DNA from: Castor canadensis | Lineage: Eukaryota; Chordata; Mammalia; Rodentia; Castoridae | Direction of reading: 5' to 3' | Length of the DNA: 64,000 nt | NCBI RefSeq assembly: GCF_047511655.1 | Contig: NC_133398.1 | Location: 50,349,638 to 50,413,637 of the forward strand | Part shown: piece after piece, positions 38,290 through 50,065 of the stretch | Layout: each line of letters opens with the position of its first letter | Position numbering within the stretch: position 1 is the stretch's first letter | Translations under genes and position numbers: made by a program | The notes under the pieces: model-generated | The model's input: only the letters and a program-made list of their open reading frames with translations | The model's database searches: none | Told to the model about the DNA's origin: nothing

Positions 38290-41200
38290 GGTTGTTATGG
38301 TCTTTGTTTAGTATCTTGTAAAGTAAAACATGTTGTTGTAGTTTCTACAGGATTGCCCAGTACTTTGTCTGGAAATGCTTCCTCAAGGGGGCTTCTTCTA
38401 TATAGTCTATATCTTGAATTAAGTTCAAAGCATGCTATTTCCAATGCCTTGTGAATTGGTGTGTCACTTAAGTGTGCCAGTTTTAATTTGAGTAATTCAT
38501 TATGGCTTTCAGTGTTCCCTGCTGCGGTGGGGTTATAAGGTAGGTGATAATTCCACTGTATATCCATAATATCAGCCCATTTTCGAATGACTGCACCAGT
38601 AAAATGAGTGCCTTGATCTGATTGAATAATTATTGGTGTGCCATATCTAGCTATTCAACACCAAAGAGTACAGATGGTAGCTATTTGATTTGGTGCTTTG
38701 TGTGCTTTTGCTAGGAGGAGACCCGTATGGGTATCCACAATAGTACATGCATAGTAATCCTTATGAGTTTTTAATGGGCCAATAAAATCCATCTGAACTA
38801 AGTAGTTAAATAAATCTGGCTTATAGGAAGAGCTGGGAGGGTGAAACTTGAATCTGGTGATTGTTTGTGGGCAGTCAGGACATTTGGAGATTGCTACATT
38901 ATATTGATGCCATTATTGGTATATTCCTAAAGGTTGCCCAAGAAAACAAGGTATGTGTGCCCACATGGCCTAACATTTTATGTAGTTCTAGGATTTCACT
39001 ATTGGAGAAGTTAGAACTTGGTGGAGGGTTAGGAGAATTCCATATAGGCTTGAGATATAATGTAACTTTAGTATCCTCCCAGTTCTTAACAGACCATGGG
39101 TGTTTATTCATTAATTTAGTTTTAGGTATTGGAGTGCAGACATGCCAATTAGGGTCATGTTGTAATGTGACCTTAGTATCAGAAGTATTGATCACTTTCC
39201 ACAGAGTCTTATTGGAAATTATCAGTTTTGAAGTCATTAATGCAGCCAATTTATCAGCTTTGTCATTGTGGGCATGGGTAGGGTCAGTTTTGGATTTGTG
39301 AGCATCCATGTGGGTAACATAAATTTTAATGTTTTTGGAGGCTTCTGCTATGGCCATCCAATCTTCCCTTGACCAAATATCTTTACCATTAATTTTCCAA
39401 TCTGATTGTTGCCATTTAGGGGACCAAATGGCAATACCATTGCAAAGGCACCAAGAATCAGTAGATTCTGACAATTTTATGGCCCTCATTCAAGGAATAA
39501 CATATAGCTAATCTAGCTGCATGGACCTCGGCATGTTGCGCAGATTTACTAGTGCCTTGGTCCTGCAGGATATGGCCATCTGAGGGTCTCCAGGCTGCTG
39601 ATTTCCAGTGCAGCTTGCCTCCTTTAACAGCCAATGAGCCATTAGTGAATCAAGCATTTGTTTGGGTGGGTGACCAGAGGGCTGCCCCCCAATTTCCAAT
39701 AGGTGACACCTTCTGGGGAGGGGCAATAGTAACAGGGCATAGAATGGTTGGAGCATTGGCTATGTCCTCAATCCATGTGGGTGTCTGCCCCTTAGCTGAT
39801 GCCCTGTGATTCTTAAATTGCTCTTGTAGGTACCACTTCCATTTTAGAACCTTTGGTTCTGTGGGTGTACCCACTAATTGTTCACCTGGAATGTTGATCC
39901 AATCTAGGAGGGGTAGCATATTTTGGATAATAATGCATTGATCTTGCAGTATTAGGCATATAGTCCTCAACGTTTCATACAGGGTCCATGTCAGTTTTTC
40001 AAATAAGCTGTATTTTTCCTGAGAGTAGGGAAAGCAGTTGCAATAGAATACCACTGGTCTGTTAGTGCCACCTGGTGGTTTGGCAAAAACTGACCAGTTA
40101 CCACACCCTTTGACAAATAAAATGTCCAAGGTTACCATGTCTGATGGACCAATAACATATAATTGACTGAACTCTGAAATAAATTTTGTGGTTGTTTGGA
40201 AGGCTAATTTTTGCTCTTTGCCCCATAGAAAGTCTGAGGCTTTCCTAGTTACCTTATATAGAGGTTGCAGGATAATTTGGAGATATGGAATATGTATTCT
40301 TCAATATCCAAACAAGCCAATTAAGTGTTGCATCTGGGTCTTATTTTTTGTGGTTTTAAGTTAGCAATTTTATTTATTACTGGCTCCAGAACCTTAGGAC
40401 CAGTTGATGTCCAGATAATACTTAAGAATTTGACCTGTTGGGCAGGTTGTTGGATTTTATCAGGATTAATAGTCCAGCCATTTCTGGTTAAAGTCTCTAC
40501 CAGTGCATTCAATGATAATTTAACCTCCTCAGCCTCATTGCCAGCTATAATTATATCATCCACATATGACAATACTAATGTTTTGGGATGCAGTTTACAT
40601 TGGTCAATAGACCACTGTAATGTCATATGAGCAATGATAGGGCTGTTTTTATATCCTTGTGGGACACGTTTAAATTGGTATTGTTTATTATCCAATGTGA
40701 ATGTGGTAACTTCTCTTGATTCCTCATCCAGTGGGATAGCGAAAAACATGTCCGAGAGGTCAATAATTGAAAACCATGTATATGCCTCAGCCTGTAGTTT
40801 ATTAAATAACTCGGCAACTTCTGGTAGGTTACCTGGCATTTGGGTTGTTAGCTCATTAATCTTCCTGTAATCAACTGTAAATCTCTAGATTCCATTAGGT
40901 TTCTTTACTAGCCATACTGGGCTATTATAGTTGAAGGATTGTGACTTTTCAATGTCTTCCTCAAGTAATCTCTGGACACACAAAGTAATATCATTGTGAC
41001 CACCTTTTATAGAATGTGGCTTGGTAAAAGAAGGTGGGATGGGGGCAATTTTATTGGTGGTATAGACAGAAGATAATGCTACTCCTGCTGTCTGAATATT
41101 CTTAAGTCATTTTTAAGGTATCCATAAAGGAAACAAGAGGGGAATAGAATCCATTCCTAAAATGTCTATAGGGGCTGGCATAAAAGCTGCTAAAACTGGA

Positions 41201-42505
41201 ATAGGGGGCTTATCACACAACAAAATTTCAATAGGTTCCCTGGGAACCCTTGTCAAACCATTTACCCCTTGAATATCTACATTAATGCCCATGGACTTTG
41301 GGGATATGGAAGATATAATAGTTATTTGGCTCCCTGTATCAACCAGAAAGGTTAGCACATGTGTTGTCCCTCAGACATGCATTGATAATTGTATGTAGGG
41401 CTTGTTGTCAGAGGCTGTCCCCATAGCCTGTTGGGCCTGTTTGGGTCTGGTGGGGCTCTGAATTGGGTATCTCCAAACAGTCTTATATTTGGAAATCTCC
41501 ACTGTCTGTTGCTCTTGTTTGGGACCCCCTGTGGTCTTCTCCTTGTTATATTTGAATTTTCCGCCCCCAACACTAGAATGGGCTGGGGGGTGTCCTCCTA
41601 TTTTTTGCCTGGCATTTACAAGTATGCCACAGGCTCTCACATCTTCCACACCATTTTAATGGTTTCAGTTGGGTGGAGCCTGAAAGGATACTAGTTGTAG
41701 TAAAGGCCAACGTTTGCCCTCAGTGGGAACTTTAGTAGGAGCCTTAGTGGCCTTAGTGGGAATCTTAGTGGTTTTAGTAGGGGCCTCAGTGGAAGCAGTG
41801 AGGGACACTACCTTAGAGGTCTCCAGATTTCTGGCTTCATTAAGGAAATCAACTACATCCTGGAGGGTTTGGGCATGTGCTAGGGAAGTGGTTAGAGAGT
41901 CTCATGTGGGCTGGAGCCCCATTAATAATTATCTTTTTCATTTCTGGTTGTGGTGGTGCTGCCACTGGCATCAGGTATTTGTTATGATATATCTTATATA
42001 GAATTCCCAATTTTCTGGTGAGCTTGATAGCATCATCCAATGTTTTCCATGAGACATTCACCTCAAGGGTGGAGAAGTCTAAGTCCCTGATGGCTATATG
42101 CCATGCTTCTGATAGCCATCTAATGAGAGACATGACTGCCTTTGGGCATGCTTCCATGGCTATCAGTAATCCCTCAAAGATACAGGCATTTTCATTTATC
42201 CCTGAAAGCTGTTTCATCTCATTATCTGAGAGTTCGAGTGAGTCTGCCCCTGAAGACCAGACTTGCTCAAGGTAAGTAACATCTTTTTCTCCTTTTTGTG
42301 AAAATTCCTGTCTATATTGATGAATTTCTGGTCTAGTAAAAGCTCTGTGTTCTATGATAATATTTTCAAGTTTATGTCCTTCCAGTCCTTCCCCATCATG
42401 ATCTATGCTTTCCTGTTCATCTCTATACACACCCTTGGAGGGCGTGTACATAACTTTCTTGGTGGTACATGGGCAGGACTGTTGGGGTTTTTCAATATCT
42501 TGCAA
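38290..42505 (-). mobile_element. Nested element: gag, pro and pol region
   Basis: Fossil. Protease is recognised by the LVDTGSQ site near 41.34 kb. Reverse transcriptase is recognised by the LPQG-type motif (VPQGYKNSP) and YVDDIIIAG near 40.5 kb. Integrase is recognised by its core text near 38.5-38.8 kb. The gag part upstream is recognised by position and by its proline-rich end. Confidence 0.85.
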
Positions 42506-43481
42506 GAATGGATTAAGCTAGCTGCTTGCCTTTGCATCTATCTATGTCTTTATTATCTATAATTTTGCATAAAATAGCTGGTACCTCTGATTTGTCTGCT
42601 CAAGCAATGATAGGATTCACAGTGTTTGGGTTAGATAAGGGGATCAGGATATCTGTCCCCTTTTCATATACATATTTAAATTTAGTCTGTACCACTTTCT
42701 GTAATGATTTCCAGGGGGACCCTGGCTCTAACTCCACCCTGTCAGGTACCTTGCCACATTTAGACTTTAGTTTAACCCACCCACTGAGGCACCATGGTGT
42801 TTAGGGAGCAATCCTGGCTGCAAGTGTGTATAAGGCTTTAATCATCTTCTTTCTGCAATACCAGCAGAAAGTTGAGGAAGAATTTACTTTACTAATTTGT
42901 TTGGTCAGGAGGTCATCTGTGTATCTATAGAGTCTTTTGGAACACCACCCCCTCATATCCTTGTGGTTCCACTATCATCCTTCCAACCTGATACCTGGTC
43001 TTCACCAAATACATAAGCCATATATGACTTTATGTGCCTGGCTTGCCTTCATAGGTGGATGAACCTGACCATGGTCCCGAATCTTTCATACTTCCATTTT
43101 CACCTCCAAAGCCAGTGCCAGCTAACTGGTCTTTGTCAAGCGCATAGGCCAGTAGGTGGCTCTATGTACCTGGCTTGCCTTTGTAGGCATTATGGTAATT
43201 GATTTCTCCTGGTGCCAGCACCAGTTACCCAGTCTTCACCAAACTACAGAGGCCCCGTGAGGCACAGTGACACTGGTTTGCCTTCCTTGGCATTATAGCA
43301 CAATGGGAGTTATCAACAGAGGCTAATTGTGGAAGTATGTCTAGATTCCTTTACAAGGGTGGGAGGTGAGTTTTTCTAATCCTCTCTGGGAAATAGAAAT
43401 ACAGCCAATTTCTTATAATTTGGTATGGAACTCTGCTATTCCTAAAATATCCTGCCGACTACATCAACTGTCTTTAGCAGG

Positions 43482-43948
43482 TGATGGTGCAGAGTTGACC
43501 ATCAGTCTGGCACTAAATGAATTAACTTAGGCAGGAACTAAGTTGATCATACACACACTTTATTGCAGGGGGTTACAACCTATGCCTGATAGCACCTCAG
43601 CTTTCCCCAAGCTGTGCTCACCTTGTGATGTGAATCTTAGTCCACCAGCAGCTGACTCCGAACCAGTCCTGGCTAGTTCTCAGTCTCGATAAGCCTCCAG
43701 GATGCCCAGGGAATCTGATGGACCATGCAGAGTGTCTGGTCCACTTTGTCCGGGGGCTGCTCTTGACCAGCGTAATGTGTGTTGCCGATCAGGAGGAAGT
43801 GGCATTGGTTTTGTGGTAAGTGGGGTTTAAACGTCCATAGCAAGCCAGCTTATCAGCACCAGCTTAGGGTTAGCTGATTTGCATATCAGTACCAGCTGGG
43901 GGTTAGCTGATTTGTATATCGGGCACCATATGGTGTTTGTTTACATCA
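43482..43948 (-). repeat. 5' LTR of the nested element
   Basis: Collinear with 33832-34288; it has about 10 extra bases near its middle. Between 42.8 and 43.48 kb lies the element's leader, where no coding part is recognised. Confidence 0.92.
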
Positions 43949-46040
43949 TAGTGCACACAATATTGTTTTCCTATAGGTTTTATAATGTATTATATTTTTA
44001 TATATTTTTTCAATATGTTTAATGCACAGCAAACATAATACTCATAACAGCTCTCACATCCAGGCAACACCAAAGTGACTTTAAAAAGACTATAGTTAAA
44101 ATATTCTTTTCCTTTCATTTAGGAAGTGGTATGCTTATTATTAATGTAACTCAGAGTACTTTTCCCTTAATTGTTGAATTCAATACATGCCAGATCCTTC
44201 CTTGTGGAGGCCTTATGTCCCAACTCCAGCTCCAAGGATATTCCTTTTATATGTGCCCCATCCCTGAACCCACAGGGAAGCTGATATCTGTCCAGAGTGG
44301 ATGGATGTAGGGTGAAACACTGGGTATAAAGGATACACTTCTCCCTTTTATGACAATCCTAAGGGCTGGGCCAGACCCAAGGCACTGGAAAGACTCCAAT
44401 TTCTACCATCCAGAAAAATCGACAGTTTTTTAACAGACTACAGTAAAAATTACAGCTGTTTCAGACACACCCCTCTCCTACTTGTAAAGATAAACAATGT
44501 AACCCACTTAGATTAGTCATAGAAAGCCCTTGAAGTATGACACAAGAACCATCTATATTTCATAGATATGGGTTGGGGCAGATGCCTCAGGGACAGACCT
44601 GTTAGGTGCCTTTAAGCTCCATCTAGCTCCCAGCCCCTCCTAGGTGACACCCTGTTCTACCTCCACTCCAATGTTACCTCCACATTTGTACAATAATTGA
44701 ACTCAGGTAGCTGTAGTAGAAATCAAGGACCTAAGACAAACTGTTGCTATTGAAATTGGGTACAGGGCTATAAATGCTTGGATGGAATGGATAAAATGCT
44801 ATCTGCACATTAAACAAGAGCAATTGCTATGGTCGAACTACTGGGAGGCCAGAGTCTCAGGTGGTCCTGTTATCATTAGGATGGTCCTCAGATCTAGATG
44901 GAATGTATTGCATGTTGGCTCTGTTTCAGGATGCCAAAGCTTGAGGCAATGAATCCTGCCAGACGCTATCACTACTGTTCCCACAGGTCAGGGGTTGTAT
45001 GGGTCAACCCCCAAGGATTATTAGGCCACTCACCATTACCCCAAGTCTCACCAGATGGGGGGGGTGATTGACAAATGTGGGAAACCTGACTGTATGCAGT
45101 GAAAGCTGGTCCCTCAACAGCTTCACAAACAAGTCCACACTCTTGGTGGGCAGAGCCAATGTCTGTTAGTACTGCGGAATACTTTTATTTGAGATTCTCC
45201 CAGGTAACTGGGCAGGTACCTGTGCTTTGGAGCAGTTAGCAATCCTTTTCATCCTAACATTTAGATCCCCAGCCCATGCCACAACATCTAGAAAAAGGAG
45301 AGACATAGACATAGACACTGCAGCCAACTGCAGAGGCTCCTTGATCCCCATGTTTACATTGATGCCATTGGGGTTCTTAGAGGGTGCCAAACAAATTTAA
45401 AGCCAGAAATCAAAGTGAAGTAAGATTAGAATCAGTACTTTTCTGGTGGTCCACTATAAATAAAAATGTAGATTGGATTAATTATATTTATTATAAACAA
45501 CAAAGGTTTGTTAACTATACCAGGGATGCCATCAAAGGAATAGCAGAGCAATTGGACCAACTAGCCAGATGGCTTGGGAGAACAGGCTCGCATTAGACAT
45601 GATGTTGCCCAAAAAGGGAGGGGTTTACATAATGATTGGAGTTTCGTGTTGCACATATATATCAAATAATACAGCGCCTGATGGAACTATTACTAAGGCC
45701 CCATAGGGATTAACTACCCTATCTAATGAGCTAGCTGAAAACTCAGGTATCAATGATCCCTTCACTGACTTAATGGAAAAATGGTTTGGAAGGTGATAGG
45801 GCTGGATGACCTCAATCTTAACCTCCTTGATCGTAGTGGCTGGAGTTTTAATTTTAGTAGGATACTGCATAACTCCTGTGTCTGAGGACTAATACAGAGG
45901 TTAATTGAGACAGCCCTTACCAAACAATCACCCTCTGCCCTACCATAATAACTTGTTTCTATTAGAAACACAGGTACATGAGAACCAACAGATCCTAAAT
46001 GAGTTTGAAGAGAAGAATTTAAATTAAAAGAGGGGGAAAT
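43949..46040 (+). mobile_element. Outer provirus: env part and polypurine tract
   Basis: Fossil. A class I transmembrane-subunit-like part is recognised near 45.4-45.9 kb (QQRFVNYTRDAIKGIAEQL and, further on, a hydrophobic anchor-like stretch). A purine run (AAAAGAGGGGGAAA) directly before the 3' LTR is the polypurine tract. Confidence 0.8.
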
Positions 46041-46455
46041 TGTAAGAAAAATGATCTTTTCTATCAAAGTATTTGTTACCCTCTTAGATTACTTAAAAAT
46101 TCTTCAGTTTGTCATCTTAGGTGACTTGCATATTTAAAGGGTCCTTGCCTCTTTTTCCAATTCCTATACAACTCCATTGCCCATCAAACTGCATACCCTA
46201 ACCCATCCCCCAAGCCTTTTAGCCAATTGGGAAAAACTGTGAACCTTTGACCTGGACAAATCACAGGTGAGGGGCAGGTACAACTGTGTCAGGGAAATGA
46301 GGAGGAGCCACTGTCTGCCATTTTGTGCCTGCATGCTTGCTTAACAGGAATGAGCACAGTGCTTGCACCATCTTGATCAAGAGAAAATTGCCTTGTTAAG
46401 ATTTTCTGTTTCTTGTGTGTCTGTTTTCAGTACCAGAGGGTTATCAATTCTAACA
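46041..46455 (+). repeat. 3' LTR of the outer provirus
   Basis: Begins TGTAAGAAAAATGATC and ends CTAACA, followed by the second TGTT host duplication at 46456-46459. Confidence 0.92.
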
Positions 46456-46459
46456 TGTT

Positions 46460-47005
46460 ATATAAAATTATTTATGATTTCACATAAGAAACATTTTTTT
46501 TATTTTAATAGCAGTATGTATGCATGTATATGTACATATGTGTATTGTGTTTGCTAGCTCCTACAGTTACTTACATGTAATTATGTTGAAAATAAAGGTA
46601 GCATACCAAATGATATTAACTTTGTATTTTAGAGAAATAAAACTGAGCAGCTGCATATACAAATTGACAATGTATGTGTTATATATTAAAATAAAACTTT
46701 GATGCATTATTTGCAAAAAAATAAATTTTTAATGTAATATCAACATATCTCTCTATATAATTAAAATTATGTTAAAAAGTAAGCAGTAAGCAAACAGCAG
46801 AAAGAGTCCTAATATTTGAAAGGTGTTAAGCAATCATGAAGACTGTCACATTTATCTAAACATGTCCAGGTAGCCCTGCTCCTAAACTAATTCCCTCACA
46901 AAGTAGTGGAGGAGAAAGGAAGGCAAGCGACAAAAAATCATTTCACATCTGAATTAGAGATGACAGATATCCCAACTGAAGTGCCTTCCTCCTACCCAAG
47001 CAGTT
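46460..47005. other. Non-coding stretch after the provirus
   Basis: AT-rich, with no gene or repeat family recognised. It is the host sequence that was continuous with 28461 before the provirus inserted. Confidence 0.5.
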
Positions 47006-48085
47006 CACCCTACACTTAGATTTCATCTCACCCCAGTTAAAATGGCCATATTCTAGGGCAATAACAACAACAAATTCTGGTGAGGATGTGGTGAAACAGG
47101 AACTCTTTGCACTGTTTGTGGGAGTGCAAATTAGTACAACCATTATGGAAAGGAGTATGGAGATTCCTCAAAAAGCCAAAGATAGAACAGTGTCACTGCT
47201 TCTGGGCATATACCCAAAGGAACATAAGCCAAGAAGATACAATAGAGACACCTGTATACCAATGTTCATAGCAGCATTATTCACAATAGCCAAGCTATGG
47301 AAACAGTCCTGATGCCCTACAACTGATGAATGGATCAAGAACACATGGTATATATACACAATTAAGTTTTACTCAGTCATAAGGAATAATGACATGTGGT
47401 TGGAAAGTAAATGGATGCAATTGGAGGACATCATGTAAGTGAAGTAAGCCAGGCTCAGAAAGACAAAGGCTACATGTTTTCTCTCATATGTGGAAGATAG
47501 ATCCAAAATACAAACATATACATGATAACAAACATGATAATATACACTCATATGTAGAACATGTGTGTAATAGTGGAAATACTCTATGGGACTCAGGAAA
47601 GGAGGAAAAGGAAAGGAGAAGGATAAAGCATCAGCAATATCAGAAAATATAACATTTGTGAAGACAGAGGATATAAGGATATGTATTGAAATCTATTGAA
47701 AAATGGGGGGTGAGAGGTAAAAGGCTAAGGGAAAGCAATGGAAAGGGTTGAGCTACCAAAGTGAAGTAGACTCACAGTGGAGACACAACTACTTAAATAA
47801 TAATGAAAAACAAGACTGTAAAATAGGTACAGTGTGTGTAGGGGGTATTTGTGGGGGGAAGGGTAGATGAAGGATATTAACTTGGGAGTATATGGTGGAT
47901 GGACTTCATATACTTATATGAAATAGAACAAAACCCTCTTGCAAATGCTTTAAGTGGGGTGAGGAAGTGTTAGTGGTAAAGAGACAGTTGGGATGATCTA
48001 GCTTATTATAATATAAGCCTATTTGGAATTGTCACAATGAATACACTATGCACAACAAATACATCCTAATAAAAAAAGAAAACCA
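47006..48085 (+). mobile_element. LINE-1 3' end
   Basis: ORF2 C-terminal text (GCATATACCCAAAGGAACAT, TTCATAGCAGCATTATTCAC, ATGGAAACAG) and a 3' UTR running to an A-rich end (CCTAATAAAAAAAG) at about 48075. The subfamily is older than the 56-63 kb one. No matching copy lies near 15.2 kb, so it arrived after the block duplicated or was lost there. Confidence 0.85.
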
Positions 48086-48960
48086 ATAACAGATGTTGCA
48101 GAGGATGCAAGGAAAGAAAAACATTTACATACTGTTGGTGGGAATGTAAATTATTCCAGCCACCATGAAGTCAGTACTGAGGTTCTTCAAAATCTAAAAT
48201 CAGAGCTACCATATGATCCTGCTGTACTCACTCATAAATATACCAAAAGGGATCAGTCAGCATACTATAGAGATCCCTGCACACCCATGTACATTGCAGC
48301 ATTATTCACAATAGACTAATTATGAAATCAGCCTAACCACCCATCGATGGATGAATGGATAAAGAAAATGTGGTGCATGCATACCATGCAATACTCTTCA
48401 GCCATTAAAAAGAATGGAAGACTGCCATTTGTAACAACAAGGATGGATTTGGAGGTCATGATTTTAAGTGAAATAGGTCAGGAAAAGACAAATGAGTACC
48501 ACATGTTCACACACAGATGTGGAATCTAACAATTTGATCTCCTAAAAGACGAGAGTAGAAGGGTAGTTATCAAAGGTGTCAAAGAATGGGAGGGAGGGGA
48601 AAGCTGGGGAAAAGCTGACCAAAGTGCGTAAGGTAAAATCTGATAGAAGCAAGGTGCTCTGGTGTACTGTTGAAGAATATGGTGATTATACATAACAGGA
48701 ATGTGCTATTAGTATTCAAAGAGCTTCAAAAAGCTGCATGAAGGGATTTTGAGGAGTTTTAACAGAAACATAAATAATGGAGGGAAAATTTGTTAACCCT
48801 GAAGTAAATGTTATACAACATATGTGTGTATGTGTGTGTGTGTGTTGTGTGTATGACAGTGCACTGTAATCCATTCATGTGCACTAATTTTTGTTTTCAG
48901 ATGAGACTAAACACAAATTTTAAAAATTTAAAGTGAATGAAAGAATTAGCAATTACAAGT
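48086..48960 (+). mobile_element. Old LINE-1 3' end (copy C of the duplication)
   Basis: Another ORF2 C-terminal/3' UTR fragment begins directly after the previous A-rich end (GATGTTGCAGAGGATGC, GGATAAAGAAAATGTGG, ATGGATTTGGAGG). It is the counterpart of 15.18-16.06 kb. A (GT)n run lies at 48826-48845. Confidence 0.8.
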
Positions 48961-49294
48961 TTTCTATATTCAAATTTTGATGGAAAAAGCAAAATAAAAT
49001 AAACTGATTACATATAAGGAAATGCTTTATGAAATAAAATGCAAAGTTGCACAGGATATTATATAGATAAAATAATTTAAGTCTTATAAATGCTTAAATA
49101 AGTACATATTTAGATAATAAATATAATATAAATATTAGAAACAAATGCCTATAGAGTTGAACAAAGTGTTGCTTAATACTGCTGAAACCATTTGACATAT
49201 GGATTGAATTCATATCACAATTACAGCAGCAATGAGTCTTTGTGATCACAGACTTGTGGAAATTGGATCCTGTGTATTAGTCACTGAGAACCAT
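48961..49294 (-). promoter_or_regulatory. 3' UTR region of the frameshifted IFN-alpha locus
   Basis: Matches the 3' UTR of the 16.65 kb gene. The hexamer corresponding to AATAAA there reads CATAAA here (plus-strand TTTATG near 49026). AU-rich text is retained. Confidence 0.55.
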
Positions 49295-49874
49295 TTACAT
49301 GTTGGACCAGGTCCCATTCCTTAAACGTTCTTGCAAGTTTTCTAATGAAGAGAAAGCTCTTATGATTTCTGTCCTGACCACCTCCCAGCCACAAAGGCTG
49401 TATTTATTCTCTTTCAGATAGAGAGTGATCCTGTGCAAGTATTTCTTCACAGCTAGTGTGGAGTCTTCATGCATCAAGGGTGGCTCTCCTTCCCTTATCT
49501 CCTGTGCTAGACAGGCTTCCAGGTCTTCCAGTTGTTGAGAGGCAGGTGCAAAATTTGTGCAGAGGGGTCTTCTCCCAAGCATTAGAGGAGGACTTTGTGC
49601 TGAAGAGGTTGTAGATCTGCTGAGTCATGTCATGGAGGACAGAGATGGCTTGAACGTTCTGGTCCTTGTTCCCACTGAACTCCCCCTGGGGGAATCCAAA
49701 GTTCTTTCTGTCCTTCATGCAGGAGAAAGGAGATATTCTCCTCATGTGTCCCAGGAGTATCAAGGCCCTCCTATTTCCCAGACCATAGGTCTCAGGCAGG
49801 TCACAGCGCAGAGAATGAGCTGACCTGCAGCTGAGTACCACCAGGACCACTAGTAAAGCAAAGGACAAGGCCAC
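49295..49874 (-). pseudogene. IFNA: IFN-alpha locus with a single frameshift
   Basis: From the ATG at 49874 the frame reads a normal signal peptide ([16 protein letters not shown]), mature Cys1, Cys29, QMRRIS-type (here HMRRIS), NFGFPQGEF and [16 protein letters not shown], up to KFCTCLS. There a 2-base loss (near 49531-49541, CTCTCAACAACTG versus CTCTCTCAGCAGCTG in the sister gene) shifts the frame. The remainder ([29 protein letters not shown], then [15 protein letters not shown]) is uninterrupted in the next frame to the stop at 49295. As it stands it gives a 135-residue product lacking helices D and E. The C-terminal tail is full length, unlike the 16.65 kb gene. The frame break is the only clear lesion, so the loss looks recent, or it could be an assembly or sequencing error. 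Confidence 0.9.
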
Positions 49875-49959
49875 TGGGGACTTTGTAGATGCTGCTGGCC
49901 TGGCTGAGGTGGGTGATCCTAGACCTTAGCCCTAGGTTCTCTGCAGACCTGATGTGCTC

Positions 49960-50065
49960 AGTTGACTTAAGTAGGGAACGTTCCATGTTCCATTTTCTGA
50001 TTGCCTTCTCCTTTCTGCTTCTCCATTTACTTCCTTTATGCATTTCTACTTGCATTTTGCACAGT
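49960..50065 (-). promoter_or_regulatory. IFN-alpha promoter of the frameshifted locus
   Basis: The TATA-like TACTTAAGT (49965-49973), the GGAACGTTCC palindrome (49975-49984) and the GAAA-rich virus-response region (50007-50062) are all retained at the same spacing as in the 17.27-17.37 kb promoter. One IRF-type motif differs (AGAAAGGAGAAGG versus AGAAAGTAAGGGG). Confidence 0.8.

Larger units (their letters stand above)
33832..43948 (-). mobile_element. Nested LTR retroelement (retrovirus-like), fossil
   Basis: About 10.1 kb, on the minus strand, inside the outer provirus at the pol/env boundary. Paired LTRs of 457 and 467 bp start TG and end CA. Parts in minus-strand order are gag-like (42.5-41.4 kb), protease-like (41.36-41.1 kb), reverse transcriptase with a YVDD site (40.84-40.3 kb), RNase H-like (39.5-39.2 kb), integrase (38.9-38.3 kb), then a long envelope-position region (38.2-34.5 kb). 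It is broken many times. The family is unresolved; it is clearly not the same lineage as the outer element. The LTRs differ by about 11% by eye. A flanking target duplication is not evident. Confidence 0.9.
28466..46455 (+). mobile_element. Gammaretrovirus-like (class I) endogenous provirus, fossil
   Basis: Paired LTRs (429 and 415 bp) start TG and end CA, with a 4-bp host duplication. Between them are an RNase H-like part, an integrase-like part near 33.05-33.43 kb, and an envelope transmembrane-like part near 45.4-45.9 kb. The order gag, pol, env on the plus strand is clear. The element is broken many times over. It contains an L1 fragment and a complete second LTR element in the opposite orientation. 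By eye the LTRs differ at about 11% of sites, which at usual mammalian neutral rates suggests an age of very roughly 12-25 million years. Confidence 0.92.

Noticed and set aside
33825-43960. Target duplication of the nested element
   Set aside because: The flanks (GCAAG on the left, TAGTGC on the right) do not match well enough to claim one.
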